NCBI GenBank assembly: GCA_014529385.2
Contig: CM043954.1
Location: 94,195,247-94,259,246 of the forward strand
Direction: 5' to 3'
Length of the DNA: 64,000 bases
Source of the DNA: Adiantum capillus-veneris
Taxonomy: Eukaryota; Streptophyta; Polypodiopsida; Polypodiales; Pteridaceae
Made by a program: the position numbers and the translations under genes. Positions 23,310 to 34,613 of the stretch are shown piece after piece; the first letter of the stretch is position 1; the number at the start of each line of letters is the position of its first letter. The notes beneath the pieces are model-generated. The model was not told the origin of the DNA, made no database searches, and was given only the letters and a program-made list of their open reading frames with translations.

Positions 23310-24744
23310 TGTAATGTAAATGGCCTATGAACTTTGAGAATATCGAAATTAAGAGAATTAAGGTGAGCATTTTTGTGAGATCACTTTGAGAACATGGAGG
23401 GTGAACTTAATTGATGGTAGCAACATAAACATAGTACTTAATTAACTTGGCATGAACAATACTTTTGCAAGAGAGAGAGTATTAGAGAACAAGATAATAT
23501 TTGAGGACCGGATTTACTTGGATCCGGTCCCCCCTCCAAAAGGCATTTGTATTACAGATTCTCCCATCAAGAGAGACTTTGTTACAATACAATCTTTGTG
23601 TTCCTTGTGACCTTGGTGATGCTATGAAGATGGAAAGCTTCATCATGAGCTCAACATAAACTTTGCAAAAAGCATTAACTGTCCCAAGCCTCAGTCCTAA
23701 GGCCTCAAACACCTTCGAAGGTGGAGAGAGCTAGCGGGGAATGAGGGTAGGGAAGAGGAAGAAGAAACATTCCATAGGAGAAAGAAATAGTTCCTCACTT
23801 ATCATCACTCTTCTTGCTTAGCATAGTATAATAGCATAGTAATGAAGATGAAGAAGATGTCAAGCTTAAGCATTGAAGCATGGCTCTTGGTTGGATTTGC
23901 ATTCCATAGCTAAGAGTGTTGGTTTGGGCGCTCCACTTCTCAACAAACTTGGACAAGGAGATGGAGCTCTTGCATTTTGCACTCCACACAATGAGAGAAT
24001 GTGTGTGTGTGTGTGTGGGAGAGTATACCCCCCCTCTCATGCTTGGTCCACCTCTCTCTCTCTCTCTCTTTTGTATTATTTTATTATTTCATTTGGACAT
24101 GTGTCCTCTTTTTCCTCTTTGAGGGAAATGACTTAATTATCGATTTTTATGTATCTAAATTCTCATTGAATCCCTTTAAAACCTATCCAATAGCATTCAA
24201 ACACATCATGAGGGCCACATGTGGAGGATCATTTGAACATGTGTCTTTTGTGTTTATTAAGTCCTTTGGTTGAATGGAATACTTCAAGGACTTAATCAAT
24301 CAAGCATGGCACCTTCATGTCTCTTGAGAGTTATCTTTGAATTGAATACTTCAAGAACTTAATCATTTAATCATGTGAGAAACACCTCAAGCTTTTGGGT
24401 AAAGTTCTCACTAAAACTTAGCAAGCCAACAAGCACCTCATGCTTGGGTAGGATTCCCACCTCAAGGTCAACCCTAGATTGCCTAAGGTCAAATTACTTT
24501 TGGACACTAACTTTTGGAGGTCTTTAATGAAGCTCACTCTACGGGCTTTAAGCTCCATTACGTAGTATTGCTCTTTGACAGACCATCTTTCATTTGGACC
24601 CCTTTACCATTGGCCCTATGTTGAGATAGATCCGTAAGCACATGTCTATATTCTTACCCTTGTTCTCATTTATTATCCCACATTAAATGATCATTTTAAT
24701 ATGAGAAAATCATTTGGGTTGGTTAGATATTAGATTTTATGACA
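23310..24744 (-). repeat. E4 3' LTR
   Basis: 1435 bp. On the minus strand it starts TGTCATAAAATCTAATATC and ends CATTACA, matching the E1 LTR end to end. Confidence 0.9.
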
Positions 24745-24757
24745 TTACCTCTCTTGA
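24745..24757 (-). other. E4 polypurine tract
   Basis: On the minus strand TCAAGAGAGGTAA abuts the 3' LTR. Confidence 0.75.
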
Positions 24758-25099
24758 AATCATAGTCGTCCTCGACTATGAGGTAAAAGAGATAAAGCCA
24801 TAGTCATTAGTCAATTTGTCTTAGCGGGTAGAGGATATTTTTTTACCCACAATATCATTCCAAGATGGATGACTAATCCATTTGGTGCTTGGGAGACATA
24901 GATGCCACAATCATGTCTGCTCTTTAGTCCATTTCAACCTCCCAAGTAGCTATAGAGTGACAAATTCTACATGGTGTTTGAGAGACGTCATCATCATAAA
25001 CATGATTCTTAGTATGCATACTACTTAAATTTGTGCACAATAAAGAGAGAATTAGTCTTATAAGACAAAAACATCGATCATTTAAAAGAAACATGTACA

Positions 25100-26702
25100 T
25101 TTGCTTACTCTAATGTAGCATTGTAAGCGTTCACAAGGTTCATACTATCCTTAAGCTGGATTCCTAGTATCCATCTAGCATCTTCAAAAGGATAATTTTT
25201 GAACTTAATAAGATACCGTCGGATAAGCTTACCATGTCATACTACCTTGTCTTCATGCCGAAGGATAGCTTCGGGTTGTAGCACCTCTTCTTGGTCTTTG
25301 ATTTTTGGAGGGTCTTCAATAATTGGTTCTATTGGTGTCTCTCCTTTGTAGGGCTTAAGTAGGCTCACATGAAAAGCATTGTGTATGAGCCAATGGTTGG
25401 GCAACTTGAGTTGATAACCCATGTCACTGATTGGCTTCAAGATTTGAAAAGGACCATAATATCTTTTTGCTAATTTAGCATAATACTTTTGATGGCCCGT
25501 AGGATTTTTGCCTGACGTTTGCCTCAATCGAGCCTTGGGAAACTTAAGTAAGACCCAATCATTTTCTTTGAATGTTAAGGCCCTTCTGTGCTTGTCAAAA
25601 AAACATCTTTTTGCCTTTGTTCAGAGATGAACATAGCCTCCTTAACCTTTTGAAAAGATTCTTGTAGGTCACGGCTATACTCGTTAGCAGAGCGAAGATC
25701 TTCCCATGTACTTTAAGTAGCAAGGGACTTTTAGGTCTTCCCTCTATGATCGCAAAAGGTTCTTTTCATGTAGTAGTATGGATAGTATTATTGTATGCAT
25801 ACTACAAGGGGTAAGTACTTCTCCCACTGTGATCGTTGATCTACTTCTGTAACATAAGTCTAGTAGATCCAGTATCGTAAAATTGGTTATGTCACTTTGG
25901 CCATCCGTTTGTGGGTGGTAGGCCAAAGAGAAATTCAATCTTGTACCTAGATTTTCAAAGAGACCTTTCCAAAAATTACTGGTCATTCTAGGATCTCTAT
26001 CTGACACGATGGATGTTGGTAATCCATGGTGCTTGAAAATCTGAGATATGAAGATGGTTGCCATTTGGTGTACCTTAATAGTCTTTTTAACAGGAATAAA
26101 GTGTGCTTGCTTGCTAAACCTGTCGACTATTGTCCATATTCCTGTATTCCCATGGATAGACTTGGGTAATCCAAAGATAAAATCCATGGATATACTCTCC
26201 CATGGTGAATTAGGGATGGGCAATGGCTGAAGTAATCCAAGTTTCTTCCCTCTATCATATTTAGTCTTTTGGCATACCACACATTTTGAAACATACTCTT
26301 GTATGTCCACTTTCATGGTAGGCCAATAGAAATACATCTCTACTCCTCGAAGAGTAGGTTGAATGCCTCTATGCCCCGCATAGGGAGGAGCATGGGATTC
26401 ATATATGACTTTCTCACGAAGAGAGTGGGTAACACATAGCCTATTGCCATGGAGAAGATAACCATCTAGCAAGGTGAATGGTTCCTCTTTCTTTCCCAAA
26501 GCAAGGGCTGACATTATGTCTTTAAACTCAGGGTCAATATCATACTCATCTATCATAGAAGATAGATCATTGTGAGTTGCTATAGACACAACATTAACTT
26601 TTGGTCATCGTGATAGTACATCGGCCACTTGATTGTGCTTACCAGCAACGTGAGCAAAATGAAAATTAAATTGCAAAAGAAAATTTTCCCACCTCATTTG
26701 TT
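25100..26702 (-). pseudogene. E4 integrase with GPF region and chromodomain (broken)
   Basis: Minus strand. The end of RNase H (QMRWENFLLQFNFHFAHVAG) lies near 26690-26640. The integrase zinc-binding domain (AGHRGIQPTL, VVCQKTKYDRG) spans about 26380-26250. The catalytic core has SMDFIFGLP (near 26190), SDRDPRM (near 26000) and YHPQTDGQSD (near 25920), in which the expected Glu region is disturbed (TNR to TNF). A frameshift follows near 25890. The GPF motif ([11 protein letters not shown]) and SLLKPYKG lie near 25470-25350. A chromodomain-like end ([12 protein letters not shown], stop, HGKLIRRYLIKFKNYP) lies near 25260-25160; the stop at 25237-25239 is TGA where CGA (Arg) is expected. Integrase inserts the cDNA, and chromodomains are thought to steer it to marked chromatin. 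Confidence 0.9.
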
Positions 26703-26712
26703 TGTTAAGACA

Positions 26713-26730
26713 AATTTAGGAATTTTGGGA
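26713..26730 (+). repeat. E5 left terminal inverted repeat
   Basis: AATTTAGGAATTTTGGGA, a perfect inverse of 33883-33900. Confidence 0.85.
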
Positions 26731-27493
26731 AAATTGCACAAATTTGGGACAATTGTTTCAAAGCTTGCAATCTCCTTTGGGTGTTAGAGTTTCAGGTAGA
26801 TGCTTTGTGATGTGTGCGTAGACATGGAATGTTATCAACAAGTGTATTTACAATGTTCACAAGTTATTTTCAAATGCAAAGAAAATACATGAAATCCAAT
26901 TCCATGCCCATACAAAATTTGCTTCTCACTTGCAAAAAATAAGAGAGCTGAGAAGTACTTTAAAATTGAAACATTGTTTAGCTTATACAAGTCCATAGGG
27001 CTTGTGCACTCCATTTCTAAACCAAGAATAAGAGCTTGGATAATGTGTATTAGACTCCAGACTCATGAGGTGACAAGATGATATAGCTAGTCCAATAGCT
27101 GAAGATAAACTTGGACATACTGGGATACGTTTTGAGAAAACCAATAGAGTACTCCCCCTTCTCTTCCCTCTCCATTTTGCGAGCACAACCAAAATAAATG
27201 CACCACAATAAACTCGTACATATTACAATAAACAAGGAGGGATATCGCCGTGAATGGTAGAGTACTTTTGACCTACACTATTGCATTTTCAATCCCCTCA
27301 CAATAGATTGCATCTGTTTTTCCTCTTCCCTCCTACTCGTTCAACTCCTACCTCTATGTGCCAAGTGCCCTATGTATATGCTAATGCTCAGCTCTAAATA
27401 AATCTCCTTGTGAATTCTCTCTCCCATGTCTTCAAGGAGAAGGAATACCTGTTTGCATCTAGAGAGAGGCATTGGGGCTTTCTTATGTCTCTG

Positions 27494-27499
<6 letters not shown>

Positions 27500-27533
<34 letters not shown>
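27500..27533. repeat. (GA)n microsatellite
   Basis: An uninterrupted GA tract inside E5; a second lies about 70 bp further on. Confidence 0.95.
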
Positions 27534-27535
<2 letters not shown>

Positions 27536-27601
27536 AAAATTTCCATGCAACCACTCATCAAACCAAATAATAGGGATAGAGTCACCTATGAATGCAAGAA
27601 T

Positions 27602-27603
<2 letters not shown>

Positions 27604-27644
<41 letters not shown>
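27604..27644. repeat. (GA)n microsatellite
   Basis: An uninterrupted GA tract inside E5. The reading frames through it (RERERE) are artefacts. Confidence 0.95.
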
Positions 27645-28280
27645 AAGAGAATTTCAAGAGATTCTAACTAATTTCATTTTCCCTTCCTACTAGCTTCTTT
27701 CATCTATATTGCACACAAATCTTCTTGGATTCCTTTCTAACCGCAGATGGAGCAACAACACTTAGGACCCTCCTGAGGATTTGCAGGTCCAGCTTGCATT
27801 CTTTGCGCTAACCACCTAAGCAAGGTATTTTTAGTGTTGCACATTCAAAACCTGTGATTTAAAAGAAAAAAAATTAAACCCCCTTCCAGTCCCTCCATCT
27901 ACGTTGCCGCTCTTGCTGAGGGTGATGCCTCACCCTTGGTGCTCATGCCTACACCACATGCGCTGACAACCTCACCTGTGGTTGCTCCCACACGTGCGTG
28001 CATTGATGTCTGGTTGCTCAAGGAATCCATGCAAGAGCCCATCCGTACTTTTTTCCAACATGGGTAGCACCTACTTGAAATCTTGAGTTAGAATTCAAAC
28101 TCCGCCAAGATCAAACTTATGAGTCACGATATCCACCCTCGAACTTGAGTTGGAGCTTGCACCTTGAGTTTGGAGCATGCACCTTCTCCGCCTAGCAAAC
28201 GTCATCCTAAAAACGTTAAACTAACGATGCCTTGAACTTCCGTCAAGTTTGGAATTCGAATTTGACGTGAGATTTTAGCA

Positions 28281-28380
28281 GGAAATCTCGCCATAGCTCC
28301 CTCAAAAACAAGCTCGCCATGGATGCCTTAGGAAATCTCGCCATAGCTCCCTCAAAAACAAGCTCGCCATAGATGCCTTA
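28281..28380. repeat. 50-bp tandem duplication
   Basis: 28281-28330 and 28331-28380 are identical but for one base (gccatggatg against gccatagatg), so the duplication is recent. I see no convincing gene in 26740-29680 of E5; frames near 28757-29129 are short and composition-driven. Confidence 0.95.
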
Positions 28381-29249
28381 TTGTTCCTTCTCTAGCAAGT
28401 AGTTAAGAAATAGCAAGGAAGCTGTCTTGCAGTGCGTGCATGTGAGAGTCCAAAAGAAAATACCTGCCGTGCAATTAATGCTCACCAGCAGATAAGTCTC
28501 CACGGTACCCATCCCTCATCACACCAACAAAAAGAACAGGTCAGATAGTGGATCCTGAAGGGGGTCTGACAATTTTCTCGGCAGAGCTCTTTGTCGAGGT
28601 TTTCCTCTTACGTTCATCATTAAGTAAGATCTCTTCATCTCTTGATAGAGCTCAATCTGTGTTGCATTCCCATAGTTCATCTAATGGGATCAGCCCACGC
28701 CCTTCGTGGTCTTTCTGCTTTGCACAAGTCTTGTTCTATAACCATTTCTAGTTAGCTTGTCGAAGAAGGCCGTCCACCTCCTCAAGATGGAACACCAATG
28801 GACCCGATGCAAACTCAAGGAGGAAACATTTCTACACACCAGAAATTGCAGGGGCTACATCGTAGGTTCCACGGCCAGCACAATATCAAGGGAGTTCCCC
28901 CATGTCTCAATTCACACCAGATCAAACCTCTCGGTATGCATACATTCCTCGAGTACACCAGATCAAGCTCGTGGTTTTGCTTATAGACCCCTTGCGAGCC
29001 AGCCAACATCTACGTCAGGACCCTCACCACTGCCAGGATGCCTCTAAGTCAATCACAACACTTACAGGCAGCCATCTCCCTTCAACAACATTTGGTCAGC
29101 CAGCACCTCAAGGACCCGCGCTGAATTAGCCAGCACCAACAGCTAGCCTTTGCCATTGATGACATTTGGGCAGATGTACCAACATGCAACCACACCTCCA
29201 AGTCCCTTTTACCTCCTAATTCATCTAATCCTCATCCAATTTCCATGAT

Positions 29250-29351
29250 GCTACCGCAAACTTCCATAACTAGCCAAAGTGTGCCTCCCTACAACAAGAA
29301 TCCCATGCCATCGCAACCTTCAAAAACTAGCCAAAGTGTGCCTCCCTACAA
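29250..29351. repeat. Direct repeat, 60-bp period
   Basis: The segment aactagccaaagtgtgcctc followed by cctacaa occurs at about 29270 and again at about 29330 inside E5. Confidence 0.88.
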
Positions 29352-29679
29352 AAGGGAGACTCGAGATCAGATATTGGTGTCGTGGATATGCATTAGGAAG
29401 GGAATGGGGTGTAGGAGGGCCTCTTTATTTTCCATGGGATTAAAAATGGGGTTAGCGGATGGGCTAATGGGTGGATGCCATGTAGACAAAAATTGTGGGT
29501 TTGGCAGGTTTCAAACTTGTACTCTTTCATAAAATATAAAGAGAGAAACTCTTATAAATGATAAAAATAGAGCCTTTTTCTAAAATATTGGGGTGAAAAC
29601 CAATCTTTTCTCTCTCTAGAGGCTGTCAAGTTGTTTTTCCCACTCTCTTAATATATCGTCTCTTCAAAAACGTGCTAAA

Positions 29680-29682
<3 letters not shown>

Positions 29683-29759
<77 letters not shown>
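29683..29759. repeat. (CT)n microsatellite upstream of the first E5 gene
   Basis: About 38 CT units, followed by 200 bp of degenerate CT-rich sequence. It lies about 570 bp before the first ATG of the ORF at 30328, in the likely leader or promoter. Confidence 0.95.
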
Positions 29760-29762
<3 letters not shown>

Positions 29763-29962
29763 GTACCATCTATCACTTCTCTCTATATTGTACTATCTCT
29801 CTCTACTCTACCATCTCTCACATCTCCTCTCTCTATTGTCCCATCTCTCACTTCTCCTCTCTCTTCTTCTCTCTCTTCTCTATCAGTACCATCTCTCACT
29901 TCTCCTCTCACTTACCCTCTCTCACTTTTCCCTCCCAAAAACCTCTGCAGCAGAGTTTTGAA

Positions 29963-30080
29963 CCTCTTTTCCCTCCTCAAGCTTGCAACATTCTTCTCAA
30001 GGTTGCTGCATTCTTCTCAAGAGTGCAGCTTTCTCCTCAAGCTTGCAACTTACCCCTCAAGCTTGCACTTGCTCCTCAAG
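29963..30080. repeat. Degenerate repeat of about 24 bp in a likely leader
   Basis: Five or six copies of (t/c)tcctcaagcttgcaac with variants. The last is followed by a GTAAAT donor-like site at 30081, and an acceptor-like tgtgtgcag ends at 30309. This suggests an untranslated first exon and an intron of about 229 bp before the ORF at 30328. Confidence 0.6.
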
Positions 30081-30327
30081 GTAAATATTTCCATTGCTCT
30101 GTAAGTTTCTTACACATTGCTATCTATAACTGAGTTTGCAGCATATCTTTTGTTTAAATCTACCATTTCTCTTTCTCTTTGAAGCTTGAGTATCCCACTC
30201 AAGCTTTTCCCAACCTGCAAGTTTTATATCATAGTAGTAAGTGATGTGTGTTAGTTGTGTCCATATTTTTCATTAGTGTTCATCGATTAACAGTAAGTGT
30301 TGTGTGCAGGTTGTGCCATTATTTTCC

Positions 30328-31521
30328 ATGTCATCATCAAGTTCTCGACGACCCAGGAGTGCTATTGACTCCATGTCATGCAGCAATGTTCAAGATGACA
30401 GTGGGTGCTGGGTGACGACAGAGTTCAAACGGTTGATGTGGGTGACAATGCAACCCAGCTCAAGAGGCGCACACAAGGTCTCCAGGAGACACATGGCTTC
30501 TCGGGCACACCATTGGAAGGGAAGAATAATGGAGTTTAAACAACTCCAAAGTGGTAAGCGACTTGCAAAGGTTCAACATGTGTATGTGGCTTCACAATTG
30601 AAGTTAACGACAGCGTTGACTCCACCAAGGTTTTAAGATTTCTTTGATTGTGTAATGTTTACAGATGTCTTTCCATCCGATTTTGTAGAGTGGGAGCCAA
30701 TAGAGTCCTTCACAGGAACTTTTGAGGCCATCCATGTTGAGCTTGGCAAGTTGATCTATGCTGGTTGTTCCTCCTCTGAGCTCGCATCACAAAACATTTT
30801 TTTTTACGACTATACTTACATCACACCTACAAGAAATGGGTATGGAAATCTTTCTCCGGTTAACTTGCCAACTTTGCAGAGTTTTGAATGGCCTAAGCCA
30901 GATAGTGCTTTAATAGTAGCAACCAAAAGGAGAATCGAGATGGATGTGCATACAGCAATGAAGTGCACCTATGGTTCTCATAAAGAAACTTTGACATGGT
31001 TTATGTCACTTCATATGTTTGTACATATTTTCTGTTTGCAGAGTGTTCACAGGACACCAACAATGTGGACCTGCAAAGGGGGAGATGCAATATCTGCTTT
31101 TCTTGCAGCTGGATGGGAAAGGAAAGTGGTCAACCATCAAGGAGATAGAATCAAGTTGTCTATAATTGCGGAGAATGTGGTCTTCAGATACCATATCGCA
31201 AAGCAAATCTTATCAATGGCTTTTCCATATAGAAGATGGAAGTTGACGAAGGGAGAATGGGAAGCACTAGACTCTGACGTTGCAGTTAGAGAATCCATTG
31301 ACCTGCAAATATGTCTCCATGATGATACATTGCATGACATCTTAGTGAATAACGATTGGCATCTCAGTCATCTTCGCGAGTATCTTAATCTTAGATATTC
31401 CCTGTTAGAGCCATATCTCTTTGTAATCAACCAGAAAGTTATACGTTCTAGAAAAGAGAAGAGCTTTTTATGTGAGAACATCACATTTCCGCGATGTATT
31501 TTTGTAAAACCTTGTAATTGA
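30328..31521 (+). CDS. Unrecognised protein gene of E5, about 397 codons with one internal TAA
   Basis: The ATG at 30328 (MSSSSSRRPRSAID) follows an acceptor-like site at 30309. The frame is open to TAA at 30634-30636, then continues in the same frame to 31521 (next ATG 30655, MFTDVFPSDFVEW). The first part is basic (Arg/Ser-rich, then Lys/Arg/His). The second is Trp-, Phe- and His-rich with conserved-looking runs (FPYRRWKLTKGEWEAL, NDWHLSHLREYLNLRY). I see no membrane segment, signal peptide or known catalytic motif. An acceptor-like tttctgtttgcag at about 31027-31039 could mark an intron that happens to be open. It may be one gene with a single stop, or a short intron may remove the TAA. 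I cannot assign a function; a transposase is possible only by position. Confidence 0.5.
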
Positions 31522-31833
31522 TAAAAGATTATGATTCTATTAATGATTTTGGAGTTTTGAATTTTATCTCTGTGTAAAATCTTATGTCCAACGTTATGAG
31601 TGAAATGCCATTTCAGTGATTTGGAATGCAAGTGCTTTCCAATCACGTTTATTAAGTAAAAGTATACTTTTAAGTTATTTTTATAATTTTTTAATTTTTT
31701 TAAAAAAGTGACTTTCAGTATATAAGTGACTTTATAAGTTTTTAAAAGCTTTTATAACATTCACAAAACTCAGACTCTTTGCTCTCAAGCTCTCTCTGTC
31801 TGCTCTCTATCTATTTTCTTCGCGAAAAAAACC

Positions 31834-33239
31834 ATGGCCACAGGTAGTGACGCACTTCTCTCACAATTGGAAAAGATAGGACTTGCAGATCGAGCACACG
31901 ATCTAATTAATGTCTTTGAAGGCTTCATCTACATACAAGCCATAGAAAATATTCATGGGGAAGCATTCCAGAGCTTCCTTGACTACATGGCACAACACAT
32001 CGAAGAATATGCCATAGTCTTTGAGGGATCTGACATGGCATGGGTGCCAGTGGAGTTCCTCAAGCACCTCTACGCCACCGACAAAAACTTTCGCTATCGA
32101 TTGTTGCGATTCACTAAAGGGCTCACTAATCGGGATTACAGGACAAAGGATGAGGAAGACCTCATGGACCTGGGCATGGGAAACATCGGCACTCAATTCA
32201 TCTCATGGGACATGGTTTTAGTTTTGCTTGTGCTTGAAGGTACTGACAAGGGAAAATCAAAAGAAAAAGCGAGTAAGAAACCAACGGTGACTCTTGTTGA
32301 GGAGTCAAATGAAGTTATCGAGGAGGTGGATGAGCAGGCAGAGGAATCAATGGCACTTGTCCTATTACAAGAGCCCAATACAACTGAGAAGGATGATAGA
32401 ATGATTGAGGGAGATGACGTGTTGGAAGAAGTGCCGGAGCTACAAATTCTTTCTCTCCATGCAGTGGTCGTCGATGGTCATCACTTTCTATTTCTTGATG
32501 ACATTGCCAAAACATTGGGACTTAGAGAAGACGAGTCTCTCTCTGTGCTAGCTATCTATGCAGGGATGAAGGATCCTAGTGGAAAGCAAGAGAAGACAGA
32601 ATTTGAAATTGACTTTGAAGATCAAAGTATTTATACGGCCTCTCATTCTTTCCCACTGAGAATGATCAAACATTGGTGCAGACCGTTTCTTCAACACTTG
32701 TAGAGATCAAATCGTGTGCCTCTTTCTATGAAAGAGTTCCTGAGAGTGCTTTTCAGCCGCACAAACCTTTGATCTCTATGGGAAAAGATGATCGCTCTAG
32801 CATCGACCTTACCAAAAAATCACTTGAAGAGATGGATGAAGAGATAGAGGTAAACTTATTATAACTTGATTATTTGTGTACAATTCATTACAACAAGAGT
32901 TTAAATTTATAAATTGTTTTGTAGACTGCATATCATGTTGATAAATTTGCAATGCGAACTGGTGGTTCCCGCAGCAACCCTACAGGCAGAGATAGCTCTT
33001 TGTGGCACTACCTGAGCCACTTGGGCCCCTCAATTATTAGAGTTGTATACACGGGCTTCTCCAAGCATGGTACAACGGAGCTCCTCAAGTGCAAAGCTTT
33101 GAGTGCCATCCTTGCTGAAGACTCTCTCACTATAAACGCCCATAAATGTATATTGGTCGATAGAGAGGCTGCTTTGTATGCATTTACAGGCAAGCACTCT
33201 GGATCCATCCTTTCCCACTGTGCTTTAAGCTTAGCCTAG
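31834..33239 (+). CDS. Unrecognised two-exon gene of E5 with a frame break in exon 1
   Basis: The start ATG at 31834 is in a strong plant context (aaccatggcc), with AT-rich TATA-like sequence about 100 bp upstream. Exon 1 reads 290 codons in one frame to 32701-32703. From about 32664 to 32849 a second frame (VQTVSSTLVEIKSC) is open, so there is one frameshift or an unrecognised splice near 32650-32700. The donor GAG|GTAAAC (32850) and acceptor TTTTGTAG|ACT (32924) remove 75 bp and join the second frame in phase 0 to a last exon (TAYHVDKFAMRTGG) ending at TAG 33237-33239. The N-terminal part looks alpha-helical (LLSQLEKIGLADRAHDLINV), the middle is acidic (EEVDEQAEES), and the last exon has HKCILVDREAALYAF. 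No family recognised. Confidence 0.5.
32850..32924 (+). other. Intron of the 31834-33239 gene
   Basis: 75 bp, GTAAAC..TTTTGTAG, AT-rich, as expected for a short plant intron. It keeps phase 0 across the junction. Confidence 0.65.
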
Positions 33240-33882
33240 ATCAAGTTTGGATATTCTTTACATACCTATTTAGATAGAAGCTTTGACCACATACACGTAA
33301 AGTTTGGACACCTACATGGATAAGGTTGAGCTTGCTCTAGGTCTAGTTGAAGAGCGTCAAGGGAGTGAACTCTTCATACTTACCTTGAAAAGTTCTAAAA
33401 ACACATAAAATTATGTTGTATAAGCACAAGTAAAACTCTAAGTTTGAGTCTTTGTTTGTCAATTTTGTATACGAAAACCAAGCCTTGTATCTCCTAAGGT
33501 TCAGATTCAAAGCAAAAGTTAATGCAAGCAGTCAAATAAAAAAAACTCTCAGTCATTAAATTTAAATCTAGATTGACTAAAATTGTCAATGAAAGTAGCC
33601 CTTATGACAAAAATTAATGAAAGTACTAACATAAAATAGATTCTTAGTCATAAAATACAAATAAATTTTGATTAAAATTGTCATCTAAAGTAGCCGTTGG
33701 ACATTGTGGTAGTCTCTAGATTTTATGAGATTTCTCTATCAGCTGGGGTCAAAGTAAGACAAATTCATGTATTCTCTATATAAATACAAAAAATTATATA
33801 AGTATGTTGATTTCAAAATTTTAAAAAACCCTTGAAAAGTAGTAATTTCTTTTTGTAATTTGAAAAATGGGACTTGAATAAG
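33240..33882. other. E5 right arm, no gene seen
   Basis: AT-rich sequence between the spliced gene and the right inverted repeat. A segment near 33541-33600 (aaactctcagtcattaaatt) recurs loosely near 33632-33690. Confidence 0.5.
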
Positions 33883-33900
33883 TCCCAAAATTCCTAAATT
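33883..33900 (-). repeat. E5 right terminal inverted repeat
   Basis: The reverse complement is AATTTAGGAATTTTGGGA, identical to 26713-26730. The subterminal palindrome gggacttgaataagtccc (33869-33886) overlaps it. Confidence 0.85.
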
Positions 33901-33906
33901 GGTGTT

Positions 33907-34608
33907 CGGAAAGCTTTGTTTGAATCATGAAGTACTTCAGACTCTAATGGTCTGTTTGTAAAATGAATGGAGTCCCCAATAAATAGCACTTCCATGTGTC
34001 TAGGGCATGTAGAACAGCTAAAAGCTCTTTCTCATAAATGCCCAAGACTTGTTCATCCGTATTGAGCCTTCGGCTCTCATATGCTTTGGCATGCCCTTCT
34101 TGAAGCAAGACTGCTCCAAGGCAATCACCACAAGCATCACATTGGACCTCAAATGGCTTTGAGAGATTCGGCAGCATGAGGGCTGGTTGAGAGGTAAGCT
34201 TCTTATTTAGCTTGTCAAAAGCTTTTTTCTACTTAGCAGTCCATGAATACTTAACGTTCTTCTTTGTTAAGTCGTGTAATGGTCCTGCTATTTGAGAAAA
34301 TTTTACTATGAAGCGTCTATAGTATGCACACATACCAATGAAGCTTCTTAGCTCATGTAAATTCCTTGGATTAGGCCATCCTTTTATTACCTCTAACTTT
34401 GATGGATCCATACGGATACCATTCTGAGAGATAATATGACCTAAGTATTGTATCTCTTGAAGGAAAAAATAGCTTTTCTTTTGGTTGAGAAAAAGCTTGT
34501 TCTCCCTCAATGCTTGAAAAATCACTTGGAGATGTTGCTTGTGTTCCTCCAAGGACGTGGAGTAGATGATGATATCATCAAAGACACTCCAATGAACTTG
34601 TGGTAGGG
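33907..34608 (-). pseudogene. E4 RT thumb and RNase H fragment
   Basis: Minus strand, between E6 and E5. It begins at the RT catalytic motif (FDDIIIYS near 34560), where one T is missing relative to E1 and shifts the frame inside the motif. It continues with EEHKQHLQVIFQALREN, YLGHIISQNG and FIGMCAYYRRFIVKFS (to 34229), a stop, then RNase H (FEVQCDACGDCLGAVLLQ near 34150, YESRRLNTDEQVLGIYEKE) to the E5 junction. In E4 the RNase H keeps Asp-Ala at the first catalytic site, unlike E1. It lines up codon for codon with E1 21720-22420. Confidence 0.92.
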
Positions 34609-34613
34609 TCTAA

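Larger units (their letters stand above)
26707..33902 (+). mobile_element. E5: terminal-inverted-repeat element with unrecognised genes, inside E4
   Basis: A 7.2-kb insert splits E4 RNase H cleanly. Its ends carry a perfect 18-bp inverted repeat AATTTAGGAATTTTGGGA (26713-26730, and reversed at 33883-33900), within 2-6 bp of the breakpoints. The left end repeats a similar motif inward (aatttggga at 26743-26751). The right end has a subterminal palindrome (gggactt..aagtccc, 33869-33886). I see no LTRs, PBS or retroelement proteins inside. It holds a CT-rich leader, one interrupted ORF of about 397 codons and one spliced gene. I cannot place either product in a transposase superfamily. It may be a large cut-and-paste transposon, or one that captured host genes. 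Confidence 0.62.
26703..33906. repeat. Candidate 4-bp target-site duplication of E5
   Basis: The sequence tgtt occurs at 26703-26706 and 33903-33906, on either side of E5. Removing E5 and one copy restores the E4 RNase H sequence as aligned to E1 near 22400. Four bases is short, and a 3-bp gtt cannot be excluded. Confidence 0.6.

Noticed and set aside
6096..24744. 6096-7572 and 23310-24744 as the two LTRs of one element
   Set aside because: They are in opposite orientation; each belongs to a different copy (E1 and E4), shown by the strand of the adjoining genes.
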